The notes under the pieces are model-generated. The model had not been told where the DNA came from, ran no database searches, and saw only the letters and a list, made by a program, of their open reading frames with translations. 24,328 nucleotides of DNA, taken from positions 1-24,328 of the forward strand of contig NZ_CAKQVD010000028.1 of the NCBI RefSeq assembly GCF_934277605.1, read 5' to 3'. Source of the DNA: an uncultured Anaerotignum sp. Its GTDB lineage: Bacteria > Bacillota > Clostridia > Lachnospirales > Anaerotignaceae. The position numbers were made by a program, and so were the translations under genes. Below are positions 13,439 through 20,943 of the stretch, piece by piece. How positions within the stretch are numbered: position 1 is the first letter of the stretch; every line of letters begins with the position of its first letter.

Positions 13439-14269
13439 TCATTTCTCACCCGAAAGAATTTTATGGGATTCCGCAACCACTTCATCCACCCTTGCCTGCA
13501 CTGCCTCCGGCTCCATGCCGCTTTGGCTCTTGTCCAGATAAATGAGGTATTCGATATTCCCTTCGGGCCCCTTGATGGGGGAGAAATCCAGACCGAGAAT
13601 CCCAAGGCTCTGCGTGCGGACATAGTCCACAATCATTTCGATAACCTCACGATGCACGCCGCTGTCTCTGACAACACCCTTCTTGCCGACCTTTTCTCTG
13701 CCTGCCTCAAACTGCGGCTTAATCAGGCAAACCAACTGCCCCTTTTCGCCCAAAATGCCAAGCACCGCCGGCAGCACCTTCGTTAAGGAAATGAAGGAAA
13801 CATCAATCGAGGCAAAATCCGCCTCATCCGGCACCTGCTCATGCGTCACATAGCGCACGTTGGTTTTTTCCAGACAAACCACTCTTTCGTCATTTCTCAA
13901 TTTCCATGCAAACTGCCCATAGCCCACATCAATGGCATAGACCTTGCTTGCACCGTTTTGCAGCATACAATCCGTAAAGCCGCCCGTGGAGGCCCCGATA
14001 TCCAGACAAATCTTTCCATCCAAGCGGACACCGAATACATCCATTGCCTTTTCCAGCTTATAGCCGCCTCGGCTGACATATTTCATTTGGTTGCCCTTTA
14101 CCTCAAGCCTTGCCGTCACTGCCACCTTTGTGCCTGCCTTATCCTCCTTCTGCCCATCCACATAGACATTCCCTGCCATGATATATGCCTTTGCCAGCTC
14201 TCTGGAGTTTGCCAAGCCCTGCTGCACCAGCAACACATCTAATCTTTCTTTTTCAACCTTTTCTGCCAT
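13439..14269 (-). CDS. tlyA: TlyA-family rRNA 2'-O-methyltransferase (S4/FtsJ domains)
   Basis: A two-domain protein: an S4-like RNA-binding domain (about 5-65; ERLDVLLVQQGLANSRELA, AGNVYVDG) and an FtsJ-type methyltransferase domain starting at CLDIGASTGGFTDCML (SAM-binding DIGASTGG, about 90-97), with IDVSFISL and IKPQFEAG (catalytic-lysine region). TlyA methylates ribose in rRNA; the homologues beside nadK and recN in Firmicutes (YqxC) are less studied, and a haemolysin label is historical. The ATG at 14269 has GGGAG at 7-base spacing; the alternative ATG at 14275 overlaps the dxs stop as ATGA. Length 276 or 278 aa is normal. Confidence 0.92.
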   Translation of the reverse strand: MAEKVEKERLDVLLVQQGLANSRELAKAYIMAGNVYVDGQKEDKAGTKVAVTARLEVKGNQMKYVSRGGYKLEKAMDVFGVRLDGKICLDIGASTGGFTDCMLQNGASKVYAIDVGYGQFAWKLRNDERVVCLEKTNVRYVTHEQVPDEADFASIDVSFISLTKVLPAVLGILGEKGQLVCLIKPQFEAGREKVGKKGVVRDSGVHREVIEMIVDYVRTQSLGILGLDFSPIKGPEGNIEYLIYLDKSQSGMEPEAVQARVDEVVAESHKILSGEK

Positions 14270-14271
14270 GG

Positions 14272-16140
14272 TCATTCTCCCAATCTCTTTTTGATGCTTT
14301 GATAAATGCCCGCCGCATCCAGCCCATATCGTTCAAAAAGCTGTGCCTGCGTGCCCTGCTCTATATATTTATCGGGAAATGCCAGATTCAGCACATCTGC
14401 CTGCAGCCCTGCATCTCCGTAATATTCCAAAACCCTTGAACCCAGACCGCCCTTGCGCAGATTATCCTCCACAGTGACGATATGGTCACATTTTTTCGCA
14501 ACGGCGCTGAGCATTTCCTCATCCAACGGCTTTATGAAGCGCATATTGACAAGCATGGGATGATACCCCTGCTCCTCCAACAGCTGCACAGCCTCCGCCG
14601 CCTGCTTGAGCATGTGTCCCTCTGCCAAAACAGCAATGCCCTCGCCCTGCTGTATGACCTCCGCCTTGCCGTATGTAATCGGCTCACGATATGCAGAAAA
14701 CGCAGTCTCCGCCGTTCCTCTGGGGTAGCGCACTGCAATGGGGCCATCCCATCGGTTGACCGCAAAATCAAGCATTTCCTCCAGCTCCCAAGCATTTTTG
14801 GGCGAAAGCACCGTCATGTTCGGAATATGGCTGAGGAAGGATAAATCAAAAACGCCTTGGTGGGTTTCCCCATCTGCCCCGACAATGCCGGCACGGTCAA
14901 TGGCAAAAACAACATGCAGCCCTTGCATACAAACATCATGCACAATCTGGTCATACGCTCTCTGCAAAAAAGAGGAATAGACCGCAAAAACAGGCACAAT
15001 TCCGCCCTTTGCCAGCCCTGCCGCAAAGGTTGTGCCATGCTGCTCGGCAATGGCAACATCGAAAAAGCGTTTCGGGAAGGCTCTTTGGAATTGCTCAAAG
15101 CCTGTGCCGCTGCTCATCGCCGCCGTAATCCCCACAACCTTCGGGTTTTTCTTCCCGATTTCCACCATTTTTTCGCCAAAAACGGAGGACCAGCCTTTTC
15201 CGCCCTTGGAAAGCGGCTGTCCCGTTTTCAAATCAAACGCACCCACGCCATGATACGCCCAAGGGCGTTCCTCCGCATACGGATAGCCCTTGCCCTTTAT
15301 GGTTTTCACATGAATCAGCACAGGGCGGTTCATTTCCTTAATGCTTTCAAACATTTCAATCAAATCCGGCAAATCATGCCCATCCACAGGGCCGATATAT
15401 TTAAAGCCAAGCTGTTCAAACAAGGCGCCGCCCGTCAGGAGCTTTTTCGCCCCATCACGCACGTTTTTCAACACCTGATAGGTACCCTCGCCAAGCACAG
15501 GCACATTGTCCCGAAATTGCTTGACCGCCTCCTTCCAGCCACGGTATTGACAGCTTGTCCGCAGGCTGTTCAAATGACGGCTGATGGCACCCACATTTGT
15601 GTCAATCGACATCTGGTTATCATTCAGAATCACAATCATGCGGGTATGCTCCTTGCCGACATTATTCAATGCCTCATACGCCAAGCCGCCCGTCATGGAG
15701 CCATCCCCAATGACCGCAATCACATGCTCCTTGCCGCCTGTCAAATCTCTTGCCTTTGCAAGCCCAAAGGCTGCCGAAATGGAGGTGGAGCTATGCCCTG
15801 CGGCAAATGCGTCACAATCGCTCTCCGTCGGCTTGGGGAAGCCGCTCATCCCATCCAGCTGCCGCAGATGGTCAAAGCCCTCTTTTCTGCCCGTCAGCAT
15901 TTTATGGATATACGCCTGATGCCCCACATCCCAAACAATTTTATCCTCCGGCAAATGAAAGCAGTATTCCAGTGCAACCGTCAATTCCACAATGCCCAGA
16001 TTGGATGCAAGGTGTCCTCCCGTTTTGGAAACCTTCTGCAAAAGGAATTTCCTCAGCTCTCTGCAAAGCTGCTTTAGTTCTTTTTCGTTCAATTTTTTTA
16101 TATCTTCAGTGGATTGGATATGCGTTAAAATACCGTCCAC
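14272..16140 (-). CDS. dxs: 1-deoxy-D-xylulose-5-phosphate synthase
   Basis: First enzyme of the MEP isoprenoid pathway: condenses pyruvate and glyceraldehyde 3-phosphate with thiamine diphosphate. The 622-aa protein shows KTGGHLASNLG (H43), WDVGHQAYIHK, the TPP motif GDGSMTGG (145-152) with ILNDNQMSID (N174), GPVDGHD, and the catalytic glutamate in VAIAEQHG (E366), then FIKPLDEE near the C-terminus. The start is GTG at 16140: an in-frame TAG lies six codons upstream and the next residues (GILTHIQSTEDIKKL) align with family starts. The ribosome-binding site is weak (TTGGTGA). It sits between ispA and tlyA, the usual clostridial order, so early and late isoprenoid steps are co-expressed. The MEP pathway also depends on the NADPH that NadK makes possible. 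Confidence 0.97.
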   Translation of the reverse strand: MDGILTHIQSTEDIKKLNEKELKQLCRELRKFLLQKVSKTGGHLASNLGIVELTVALEYCFHLPEDKIVWDVGHQAYIHKMLTGRKEGFDHLRQLDGMSGFPKPTESDCDAFAAGHSSTSISAAFGLAKARDLTGGKEHVIAVIGDGSMTGGLAYEALNNVGKEHTRMIVILNDNQMSIDTNVGAISRHLNSLRTSCQYRGWKEAVKQFRDNVPVLGEGTYQVLKNVRDGAKKLLTGGALFEQLGFKYIGPVDGHDLPDLIEMFESIKEMNRPVLIHVKTIKGKGYPYAEERPWAYHGVGAFDLKTGQPLSKGGKGWSSVFGEKMVEIGKKNPKVVGITAAMSSGTGFEQFQRAFPKRFFDVAIAEQHGTTFAAGLAKGGIVPVFAVYSSFLQRAYDQIVHDVCMQGLHVVFAIDRAGIVGADGETHQGVFDLSFLSHIPNMTVLSPKNAWELEEMLDFAVNRWDGPIAVRYPRGTAETAFSAYREPITYGKAEVIQQGEGIAVLAEGHMLKQAAEAVQLLEEQGYHPMLVNMRFIKPLDEEMLSAVAKKCDHIVTVEDNLRKGGLGSRVLEYYGDAGLQADVLNLAFPDKYIEQGTQAQLFERYGLDAAGIYQSIKKRLGE

Positions 16141-16171
16141 AGTTTCACCAACTCTCTATTCCCACAACCGC

Positions 16172-17059
16172 TCAAAAGGTTCTGGTTGTAAGATACTTTG
16201 TCAATTCCAATAAAAATGTGCAGCCCTCGCCCTGCTCCTCCCAGATGGAAACAGCCTCGGCGGAAAGCTTCGCCGCAAGCTCTCTGGATTTTTCAATGCC
16301 AAACAATGTCACATAGGTTGTTTTCTGATTTTTTTCGTCACTGTGGATGGGCTTTCCCAATTCCTCCAGTGTGCTTGTCACATCCAGAATATCATCCAAA
16401 ATTTGAAAGGCAACGCCGATTTTCTCGCCTGCCAATGCAAATGCCGCAACGGTTTTTTCATCCGCACCGCCGCAGATGGCACCTGCCTGAAGCGCACCAC
16501 GAATCATTGCCGCTGTTTTATGCAGATGGATAAAATCAAGGGTTTTGATGTCCAGAGGCTTTCCCTCCATGAAAACATCCACCACCTGACCAACCAACAT
16601 TCCATGCACCCCTGCGCCATGTGCAATCGCCCGCATGGCACCTGTCGTTTGGGGGGTGGGGTTCTTCACGCAGGCATCCGCCATTGTTTCCATGGCATGA
16701 TGGAGCAAGCCATCCCCCGCAAGAATCGCCATATCCTCCCCAAAAACCTTGTGGTTTGTCAATCTGCCACGGCGGTAATCATCATTATCCATCGCCGGCA
16801 AATCATCATGGATCAAAGAATAGGTATGAATCATTTCCAAAGCACAGGCAAAGGGAAGTGCATCCTCCTTTTTGCCCCCAACCGCCTCGCACGCCGCCAA
16901 AAGCATCATGGGGCGCAGTCGTTTTCCTCCTGCCAGAAGGCTATAACGCATTGCCTCAAAAATCACAGGGGGAAAGTCCTTCTGCTGTGGCACAGTCCTC
17001 TCCAACGCCTGTTCAATATAGGCACAGCGTTCCTGCATTTCCTGCTTCAAATTCATCAT
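16172..17059 (-). CDS. ispA: Farnesyl diphosphate synthase / geranyltranstransferase
   Basis: Head-to-tail condensation of isopentenyl diphosphate with DMAPP and GPP to give FPP, the precursor of undecaprenyl phosphate and quinones. The 295-aa protein has GGKRLRP (44-50), the first aspartate-rich motif DDLPAMDNDD (85-94) with RRGRLTNH, GQVVD (158-162), KTAAM (181-185) and the second motif FQILDDILD (219-226). Its length fits the bacterial short-chain class. GGAGG at 17067-17071 lies 7 bases from the ATG at 17059, which overlaps the xseB stop as ATGA. The chain length of the product (C15 versus C20) is assigned from family and context. Confidence 0.94.
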   Translation of the reverse strand: MMNLKQEMQERCAYIEQALERTVPQQKDFPPVIFEAMRYSLLAGGKRLRPMMLLAACEAVGGKKEDALPFACALEMIHTYSLIHDDLPAMDNDDYRRGRLTNHKVFGEDMAILAGDGLLHHAMETMADACVKNPTPQTTGAMRAIAHGAGVHGMLVGQVVDVFMEGKPLDIKTLDFIHLHKTAAMIRGALQAGAICGGADEKTVAAFALAGEKIGVAFQILDDILDVTSTLEELGKPIHSDEKNQKTTYVTLFGIEKSRELAAKLSAEAVSIWEEQGEGCTFLLELTKYLTTRTF

Positions 17060-17292
17060 TCTTCCACCTCCGCCTGAAAAGGCTCCTCCTGCCAAAGCCC
17101 TGCTTCCTTTCTGAGCAAAACGATTTCTCCCTCTGCCGCCGCAAGCTTTTCCTTGCACAAGGCCGCAAGCGTCAGCCCTTCTTTATATAACGAAACAGCC
17201 GTTTCCAAGGGAATCTCCTCCTGCTCCAGCCGTTCCACAATTTCTTCTAAGCGTTCCGTTGCTTCCTCAAAGGTTTGTTTCTTCTTCGCCAT
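17056..17292 (-). CDS. xseB: Exodeoxyribonuclease VII small subunit
   Basis: Small helical subunit of ExoVII, the bidirectional single-strand DNA exonuclease; several XseB chains bind each XseA coiled coil. The 78-aa protein has the family core TFEEATERLEEIVERLEQEEIPLETAVSLYKEG followed by a helix ending in acidic residues. ATG at 17292 is chosen; a TTG two codons upstream (17298) is possible. The gene overlaps the end of xseA by 26 bases and ispA by 4, so all three are translationally linked. Confidence 0.94.
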   Translation of the reverse strand: MAKKKQTFEEATERLEEIVERLEQEEIPLETAVSLYKEGLTLAALCKEKLAAAEGEIVLLRKEAGLWQEEPFQAEVEE

Positions 17293-18502
17293 CGGCAAAT
17301 ACCGCCTTTCCTTTTACCTCTGCCTGCAAAATGCCGTCCTTCATGCGAACCTGCACCGCCTGCCCGATTGCCGCCGCCTCTACCGTTGTGAGCGGCGTGC
17401 CTGCCTCATCCATCAGCATGGCATAGCCGCGGTTCATAACGGAAAAGGGCGAAACTGCCGCCAATCTGCCCTCTGCCGCCGCAAGCTGCCGCTGCATTCT
17501 TTCCAGATGCCCTGCGGTTTCCCTGTATAAAAGGCGTTCCCGCTCCTCCAGAAAAAGCCTTCTTTGCCGTATCGCCTCCAGGGGACGCTTCAGCACAGGG
17601 CGTTCCTTCAAAAATTCCAATCTGCGCTTGGCTGTTGTCAAAACCGCCTGCATATCCCGCTCCAAGCGTCCCGCCAAGCCTGCCGCCGCTTCCTGCAAAT
17701 CGGAAAGCCTTACGGTTGCCAGCTCTGCCGCCGCAGAGGGTGTCGGCGCACGCAAATCCGCAACAAAATCCGCAATCGTAAAATCCGTTTCATGCCCAAC
17801 CGCAGAAATCACAGGCAGCTCCGATGCAAAAATGGCCCTTGCCACGCTTTCCTCGTTAAAGGCCCACAAATCCTCCATCGAGCCGCCGCCACGCCCCAAA
17901 ATAATCACATCCGCCTTGCCCCAAGCATTTGCCAGCTTCAGATTTTTCACAATATCCGCCGCCGCCATATCGCCCTGCACCAAGGTCGGAAAAATTGCCA
18001 GCTTAACACGGGGATCCCGCCGCTTTGCAATCTGAATCACATCCCGCACTGCCGCCCCTGTCGGAGAGGTAATCACGGCAATGCACCCAATGCTTTCGGG
18101 AAGCTCCCGCTTGAAATCCGCATCAAACAGCCCCTCTGCCGCAAGCCTTTCCTTCACCTGCTCAAAGGCAAGCTGAAGGGCGCCCATGCCAAGCGGCTGC
18201 AAAAATTCGCCATATAGCTGATACTGCCCTGTTTTTTCATAAAGAGAAACATGGCCGTATAAAATGACCTGCATCCCGTTTTCCGGCAAAAAGGGGATTT
18301 GGGCGGCATCCTGCTTAAAAATCACGCAGGCAATCGCCCCCTGTGCATCCTTCAGCGTGAAATACCAATGCCCGCCGGAGTGTGCCTTAAAATTGGAAAC
18401 CTCCCCCTGCACCAAAAGGCTGTTGAGAATAAAATCATTTTCCAGCAGATTTTTGATATATCGGTTAATCTGCCCAACCGAAAAAACCTTCGGCTCTATC
18501 AT
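17267..18502 (-). CDS. xseA: Exodeoxyribonuclease VII large subunit
   Basis: Catalytic subunit of ExoVII, which degrades single-stranded DNA from both ends to acid-soluble oligonucleotides in mismatch and damage repair. The 411-aa protein has an N-terminal OB-fold (about 5-105; QGEVSNFKAHSGGHWYFTLKD) and the catalytic core with CIAVITSPTGAAVRD, DVIILGRGGGSMEDLWAFN (199-215) and SAVGHETDFTIADFVADLRAPTPSAAAE (233-260). A long coiled coil (about 265-360) for XseB follows, with a short C-terminal cap. It starts on the nusB stop (ATGA overlap at 18499-18502). Confidence 0.97.
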   Translation of the reverse strand: MIEPKVFSVGQINRYIKNLLENDFILNSLLVQGEVSNFKAHSGGHWYFTLKDAQGAIACVIFKQDAAQIPFLPENGMQVILYGHVSLYEKTGQYQLYGEFLQPLGMGALQLAFEQVKERLAAEGLFDADFKRELPESIGCIAVITSPTGAAVRDVIQIAKRRDPRVKLAIFPTLVQGDMAAADIVKNLKLANAWGKADVIILGRGGGSMEDLWAFNEESVARAIFASELPVISAVGHETDFTIADFVADLRAPTPSAAAELATVRLSDLQEAAAGLAGRLERDMQAVLTTAKRRLEFLKERPVLKRPLEAIRQRRLFLEERERLLYRETAGHLERMQRQLAAAEGRLAAVSPFSVMNRGYAMLMDEAGTPLTTVEAAAIGQAVQVRMKDGILQAEVKGKAVFADGEEETNL

Positions 18503-18897
18503 TTGATTACTTTGCCCAGCACGCCGTTGATAAAGGCAGGGGCCTCATCGGAGCTGAATTTCTTTGCCAATTCAACCGCCTCATTGATGGCAACCCCAAC
18601 CGGTGTGCCGCCGAATTTCATTTCATATACTGCTAAACGCAAAATCGCCAAATCCACCTTATTCATTCGTGCAGGGTCCCAGCCGTTTGCACTGGCTGTA
18701 ATCATGGCATCGATTTCTTCCATGTGAGCGTGTACCCCCTCCACTTCGGAAAGGATGAACTCCTTATCCTCCTGCTCCACAGGCTCTTCCTTTTCCGCAA
18801 AGAAAAGCTCCTTCACCTGTTCAAATTCCTCCGCCTCGCTGAAATCCATTTGGAACAGCAGATAAAACGCATTTTTTCTTGCACCTCTACGGCTCAT
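18499..18897 (-). CDS. nusB: Transcription antitermination factor NusB
   Basis: NusB binds boxA RNA with NusE (S10) and promotes rRNA antitermination. The 132-aa all-helical protein begins MSRRGARKNAFYLLFQMDFSE (Arg-rich RNA-binding helix) and ends with WDPARMNKVDLAILRLAVYEM, GTPVGVAINEAVELAKKFSSDEAPAFINGVLG, the best-conserved NusB segment. GGAGGGA precedes the ATG at 18897. The first quarter is acidic, with a run of Glu residues at about 22-50 (EEFEQVKELFFAEKEEP). It is coupled to xseA downstream; between asp23 and nusB lies a hairpin that may attenuate transcription. Confidence 0.95.
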   Translation of the reverse strand: MSRRGARKNAFYLLFQMDFSEAEEFEQVKELFFAEKEEPVEQEDKEFILSEVEGVHAHMEEIDAMITASANGWDPARMNKVDLAILRLAVYEMKFGGTPVGVAINEAVELAKKFSSDEAPAFINGVLGKVIK

Positions 18898-18935
18898 AGT
18901 ATTCCCTCCAATATGATTCAAACCCGACGCATACT

Positions 18936-18973
18936 TAAAAATAAGTAAGGGCCTCAGATAAGCCATGAGACCC
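18936..18973 (-). terminator. Weak terminator/attenuator between asp23 and nusB
   Basis: On the minus strand GGGTCTCA (18973-18966) pairs with TGAGGCCC (18956-18949), 8 bp with one wobble and a 9-base loop. It is followed by a T-rich stretch TTACTTATTTTT (18948-18937). The T run is imperfect, so partial termination is likelier than a full stop; asp23 could thus be made in excess over nusB. Confidence 0.5.
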
Positions 18974-18987
18974 GCCGTTTTTCTTGA

Positions 18988-19353
18988 TTATTCTTCTTCC
19001 TCTGCCTTTGCTGCCGCTTCCTTCACAATACCGGAAACGCTCACATTGACTGCCGCAACGCAAAGACCTGTCATCGTCTCCACGGTGCATTTTACCTTTT
19101 CCTGCACCTCTTTTGCCGCAAGCTGCACCTTTGTGCCGAATTTTACGATAATATCCATATCCAAAACGGCTTCATTTTCATCCTTCGTGATTTTTGTGCA
19201 TTTGGTGTGGCCCTTTTTGCCGAAAAGCTCCACAAAGCCCTTGGAGCTTCCGCCTGCAACCACGCCTTCCACCTCAAGTGCGGCTGTTGCGGCAATCATA
19301 GCGATTACCTCATCTGCAATCTGAATCTGACCGTTCGTTTTATTTTCAGACAT
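18988..19353 (-). CDS. Asp23/Gls24 family envelope stress response protein
   Basis: A 121-aa Asp23/DUF322-family protein: start MSENKTNGQIQIADEVIAMIAATAALEVEGVVAG, then a conserved VKFGTKVQLAAKEVQEKVKCTVETMTGLCVAAVNVSVSGI with an acidic tail. Family members are peripheral membrane or membrane-tethered proteins linked to alkaline and cell-wall stress, and a copy just upstream of nusB is standard in Firmicutes (YqhY in Bacillus, tied to lipid synthesis control). GGAGG 7 bases before the ATG at 19353 fixes the start. It is first in the ten-gene run that ends with recN, behind the promoter at 19422-19450. Confidence 0.9.
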   Translation of the reverse strand: MSENKTNGQIQIADEVIAMIAATAALEVEGVVAGGSSKGFVELFGKKGHTKCTKITKDENEAVLDMDIIVKFGTKVQLAAKEVQEKVKCTVETMTGLCVAAVNVSVSGIVKEAAAKAEEEE

Positions 19354-19421
19354 ATCCAATCCCTCCTGTTTTCTATTTTTCTGTTTTCGCAAACCATATA
19401 TTCACGCATAATTATGTTATG

Positions 19422-19450
19422 AGTATATCAGATAATTTCCGCTTTTGCAA
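19422..19450 (-). promoter_or_regulatory. Sigma-A promoter of the asp23-nusB-recN run
   Basis: TTGCAA (19445-19450) and TATACT (19422-19427) on the minus strand, 17 bp apart, with TG one base upstream of the -10. The predicted start near 19415 leaves a leader of about 60 bases. It separates this housekeeping run from the spoIIIA operon. Confidence 0.8.
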
Positions 19451-19475
19451 CGAATTATGCACTCTTTTATGCATA

Positions 19476-19511
19476 AAAAGAAGGCAGTATCGGAATCTGT
19501 GTTCCACTGCC
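19476..19511 (-). terminator. Terminator of the spoIIIA operon
   Basis: On the minus strand GGCAGT pairs with ACTGCC (19511-19506 with 19488-19483) and GGAA with TTCC inside, with a 3-base bulge, then TTCTTTTT (19482-19475). It lies 15 bases past the spoIIIAH stop. Confidence 0.8.
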
Positions 19512-19526
19512 CTCATTCCTCCATGC

Positions 19527-20135
19527 TTATTTTTGCAGGGTGCTGATGCGAATTTTATCCGCCGTCATCCCTGTTTTTCTCTGCACGATATCCTCAATCT
19601 GTGCAACCTCCTTTTCGGAAAGGCTTGTCGCATCCACCACCACATCTACGGTTTCATCGTCCATGCGGACATAAGCCTGCGCAAAGCCCTTGGATTGCAG
19701 CATGGCCTCTGCGGCGCTTTCCTTCTCCATGCGCTTTTGCAGTGTCAGCATACTTTCGGTGCATTTATCCTTTTGCGCCTCTGTGAGATTTTCGTTTTTC
19801 AGCATTTCCGCCAAAATATCCTTCTCCTTTGCACGAGACTGCTCTCTGTTCAGCTTTGCCTCCGCAAAATATGCCGAGGACTGCCCGGCTGAAACATAAA
19901 CCGCCGCACCATCCCCTGTGGTTTCCGCTGTAATCGGGTCAAGCTCGGCTGTATCCGCATCATCCGGCAGGGCGGAATAATCCACCAACGCCGTCACATC
20001 GCCCTCCTCCGTCAGCTGCAAAGCCGTCTGCTTTCCTTCGGAAGAACGGCTCTCCTGAAAATTCAGATAGCCTGCCGCCGCAATCATCACCGCCAAAGCC
20101 GTAACCACAACCTGATTTCTTTTGATGACAAACAT
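19527..20135 (-). CDS. spoIIIAH: Stage III sporulation protein AH (SpoIIIAH)
   Basis: A mother-cell membrane protein whose extracellular YscJ/FliF-like domain binds forespore SpoIIQ, forming the channel that keeps the forespore active. The 202-aa protein has one membrane segment (about 9-24: VVVTALAVMIAAAGYLNF), a linker of about 65 residues rich in Asp, Glu and Thr, a charged helix (KLNREQSRAKEKDILAEMLKNENLTEAQKDK) and the C-terminal RBM fold (KGFAQAYVRMDDETVDVVVDATSLSEKEVAQIEDIV). Length is near the Bacillus 218. The start at 20135 has a GGGGGAGAAGG tract. Last gene of spoIIIA. Confidence 0.95.
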   Translation of the reverse strand: MFVIKRNQVVVTALAVMIAAAGYLNFQESRSSEGKQTALQLTEEGDVTALVDYSALPDDADTAELDPITAETTGDGAAVYVSAGQSSAYFAEAKLNREQSRAKEKDILAEMLKNENLTEAQKDKCTESMLTLQKRMEKESAAEAMLQSKGFAQAYVRMDDETVDVVVDATSLSEKEVAQIEDIVQRKTGMTADKIRISTLQK

Positions 20136-20163
20136 ACCTTCTCCCCCTCTGTTTCATAAGCTT

Positions 20164-20700
20164 CTATTTCATTTGCAAAACCGCAATTTTATGCGCAGGC
20201 ACATGAAGCAGTGCCTCTGCCGCCCGATGCAGTGCCGCCTGCACATTCGGCTCTGCGCCGCCCTCGGCAACAATGACCACCCCTTCAACCACAGGGGCCT
20301 GCTCCGAAAGAATGAACGGTGTGCTTTTGCCGCCCCTTTCCTCCGTCAGCACCGCCTTCTGCTCAACACGCAGGCTCGTTTTTTCGCCGCTGCCCGTTTC
20401 CTCCCGCAGCTCATCCTGTGCAATCGTTCTCTCCTCGGTTTTGCAATAGGTCAGCATGACATCCACCTGCCCTGCCCCTCGCACCTTGGAAAGAATCTCT
20501 GCCATGCGGCGCTCCGTTTCTCTATCCTGTGCGGAAACGGATTCCTCCCCCGCCTCCGCCGCTGGTGCTTTTTCCTCTCCGCCGAAAAGGCTTTTTCCTG
20601 CCGCCAAAAGCAGCACCCCCATCAGCAGTGCCAGAAAAACATGACTGCGCAGTCTTTTGTTTTCCGGCAGAAACAGTTCCTTAAACAAGCTTCCTTGCAT
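20164..20700 (-). CDS. spoIIIAG: Stage III sporulation protein AG (SpoIIIAG)
   Basis: A channel component with one membrane segment and an extracellular ring-building domain that forms large rings. The 178-aa protein has a short basic N-terminus, a membrane helix (about 20-36, HVFLALLMGVLLLAAG), a polar acidic linker, and the domain starting MAEILSKVRGAGQVDVMLTY, which is the conserved AG core, ending APVVEGVVIVAEGGAEPNVQAALHRAAEALL. It is shorter than Bacillus AG (229), with the loss mostly in the linker and loop. The ATG at 20700 has only an abutting AAAGGGG, a weak or atypical site; the frame is open 24 codons further upstream, across the end of spoIIIAF. Confidence 0.9.
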   Translation of the reverse strand: MQGSLFKELFLPENKRLRSHVFLALLMGVLLLAAGKSLFGGEEKAPAAEAGEESVSAQDRETERRMAEILSKVRGAGQVDVMLTYCKTEERTIAQDELREETGSGEKTSLRVEQKAVLTEERGGKSTPFILSEQAPVVEGVVIVAEGGAEPNVQAALHRAAEALLHVPAHKIAVLQMK

Positions 20701-20719
20701 CCCCTTTCTTATGTATTCC

Positions 20720-20941
20720 TTATCTCTCCGACCATTCCCACTCCGGCCTTGCCAAAGCTCCCTCCTGTGCAACGTGCAAAAGGCGGAGCAAGGGACTCAG
20801 CACAGCCATCAGCACCAAAATCCCCAAGACCAGCTCTGTATAGCGGCGGTCCTTGCCCTCCGGCAAAAGCAGTCCCACCAAAGCAGAGAAAACAGTCAAC
20901 GCAGTTATGGTTTTAATATATGCCGCAAATGCCTCCATCAT
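20720..20941 (-). CDS. spoIIIAF: Stage III sporulation protein AF, short form lacking the soluble domain
   Basis: SpoIIIAF is normally about 200 aa: two membrane helices followed by a ring-building soluble domain. Here only 73 aa are present: MMEAFAAYIKTITALTVFSALVGLLLPEGKDRRYTELVLGI, which matches the family membrane part (helices about 8-26 and 34-50, with the LLP...Y turn), then LLRLLHVAQEGALARPEWEWSER and a stop. Only 19 bases remain before spoIIIAG, so the soluble domain is deleted and not frameshifted into another frame. GGGAGG is 9 bases before the ATG at 20941, which is 2 bases past the spoIIIAE stop. Position in the operon makes the assignment firm. Confidence 0.8.
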   Translation of the reverse strand: MMEAFAAYIKTITALTVFSALVGLLLPEGKDRRYTELVLGILVLMAVLSPLLRLLHVAQEGALARPEWEWSER

Positions 20942-20943
20942 GC

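Noticed and set aside
14857..16077. Plus-strand ORF of 406 aa opposite dxs
   Set aside because: A shadow of dxs on the opposite strand, with no ribosome-binding site or domain and biased composition.
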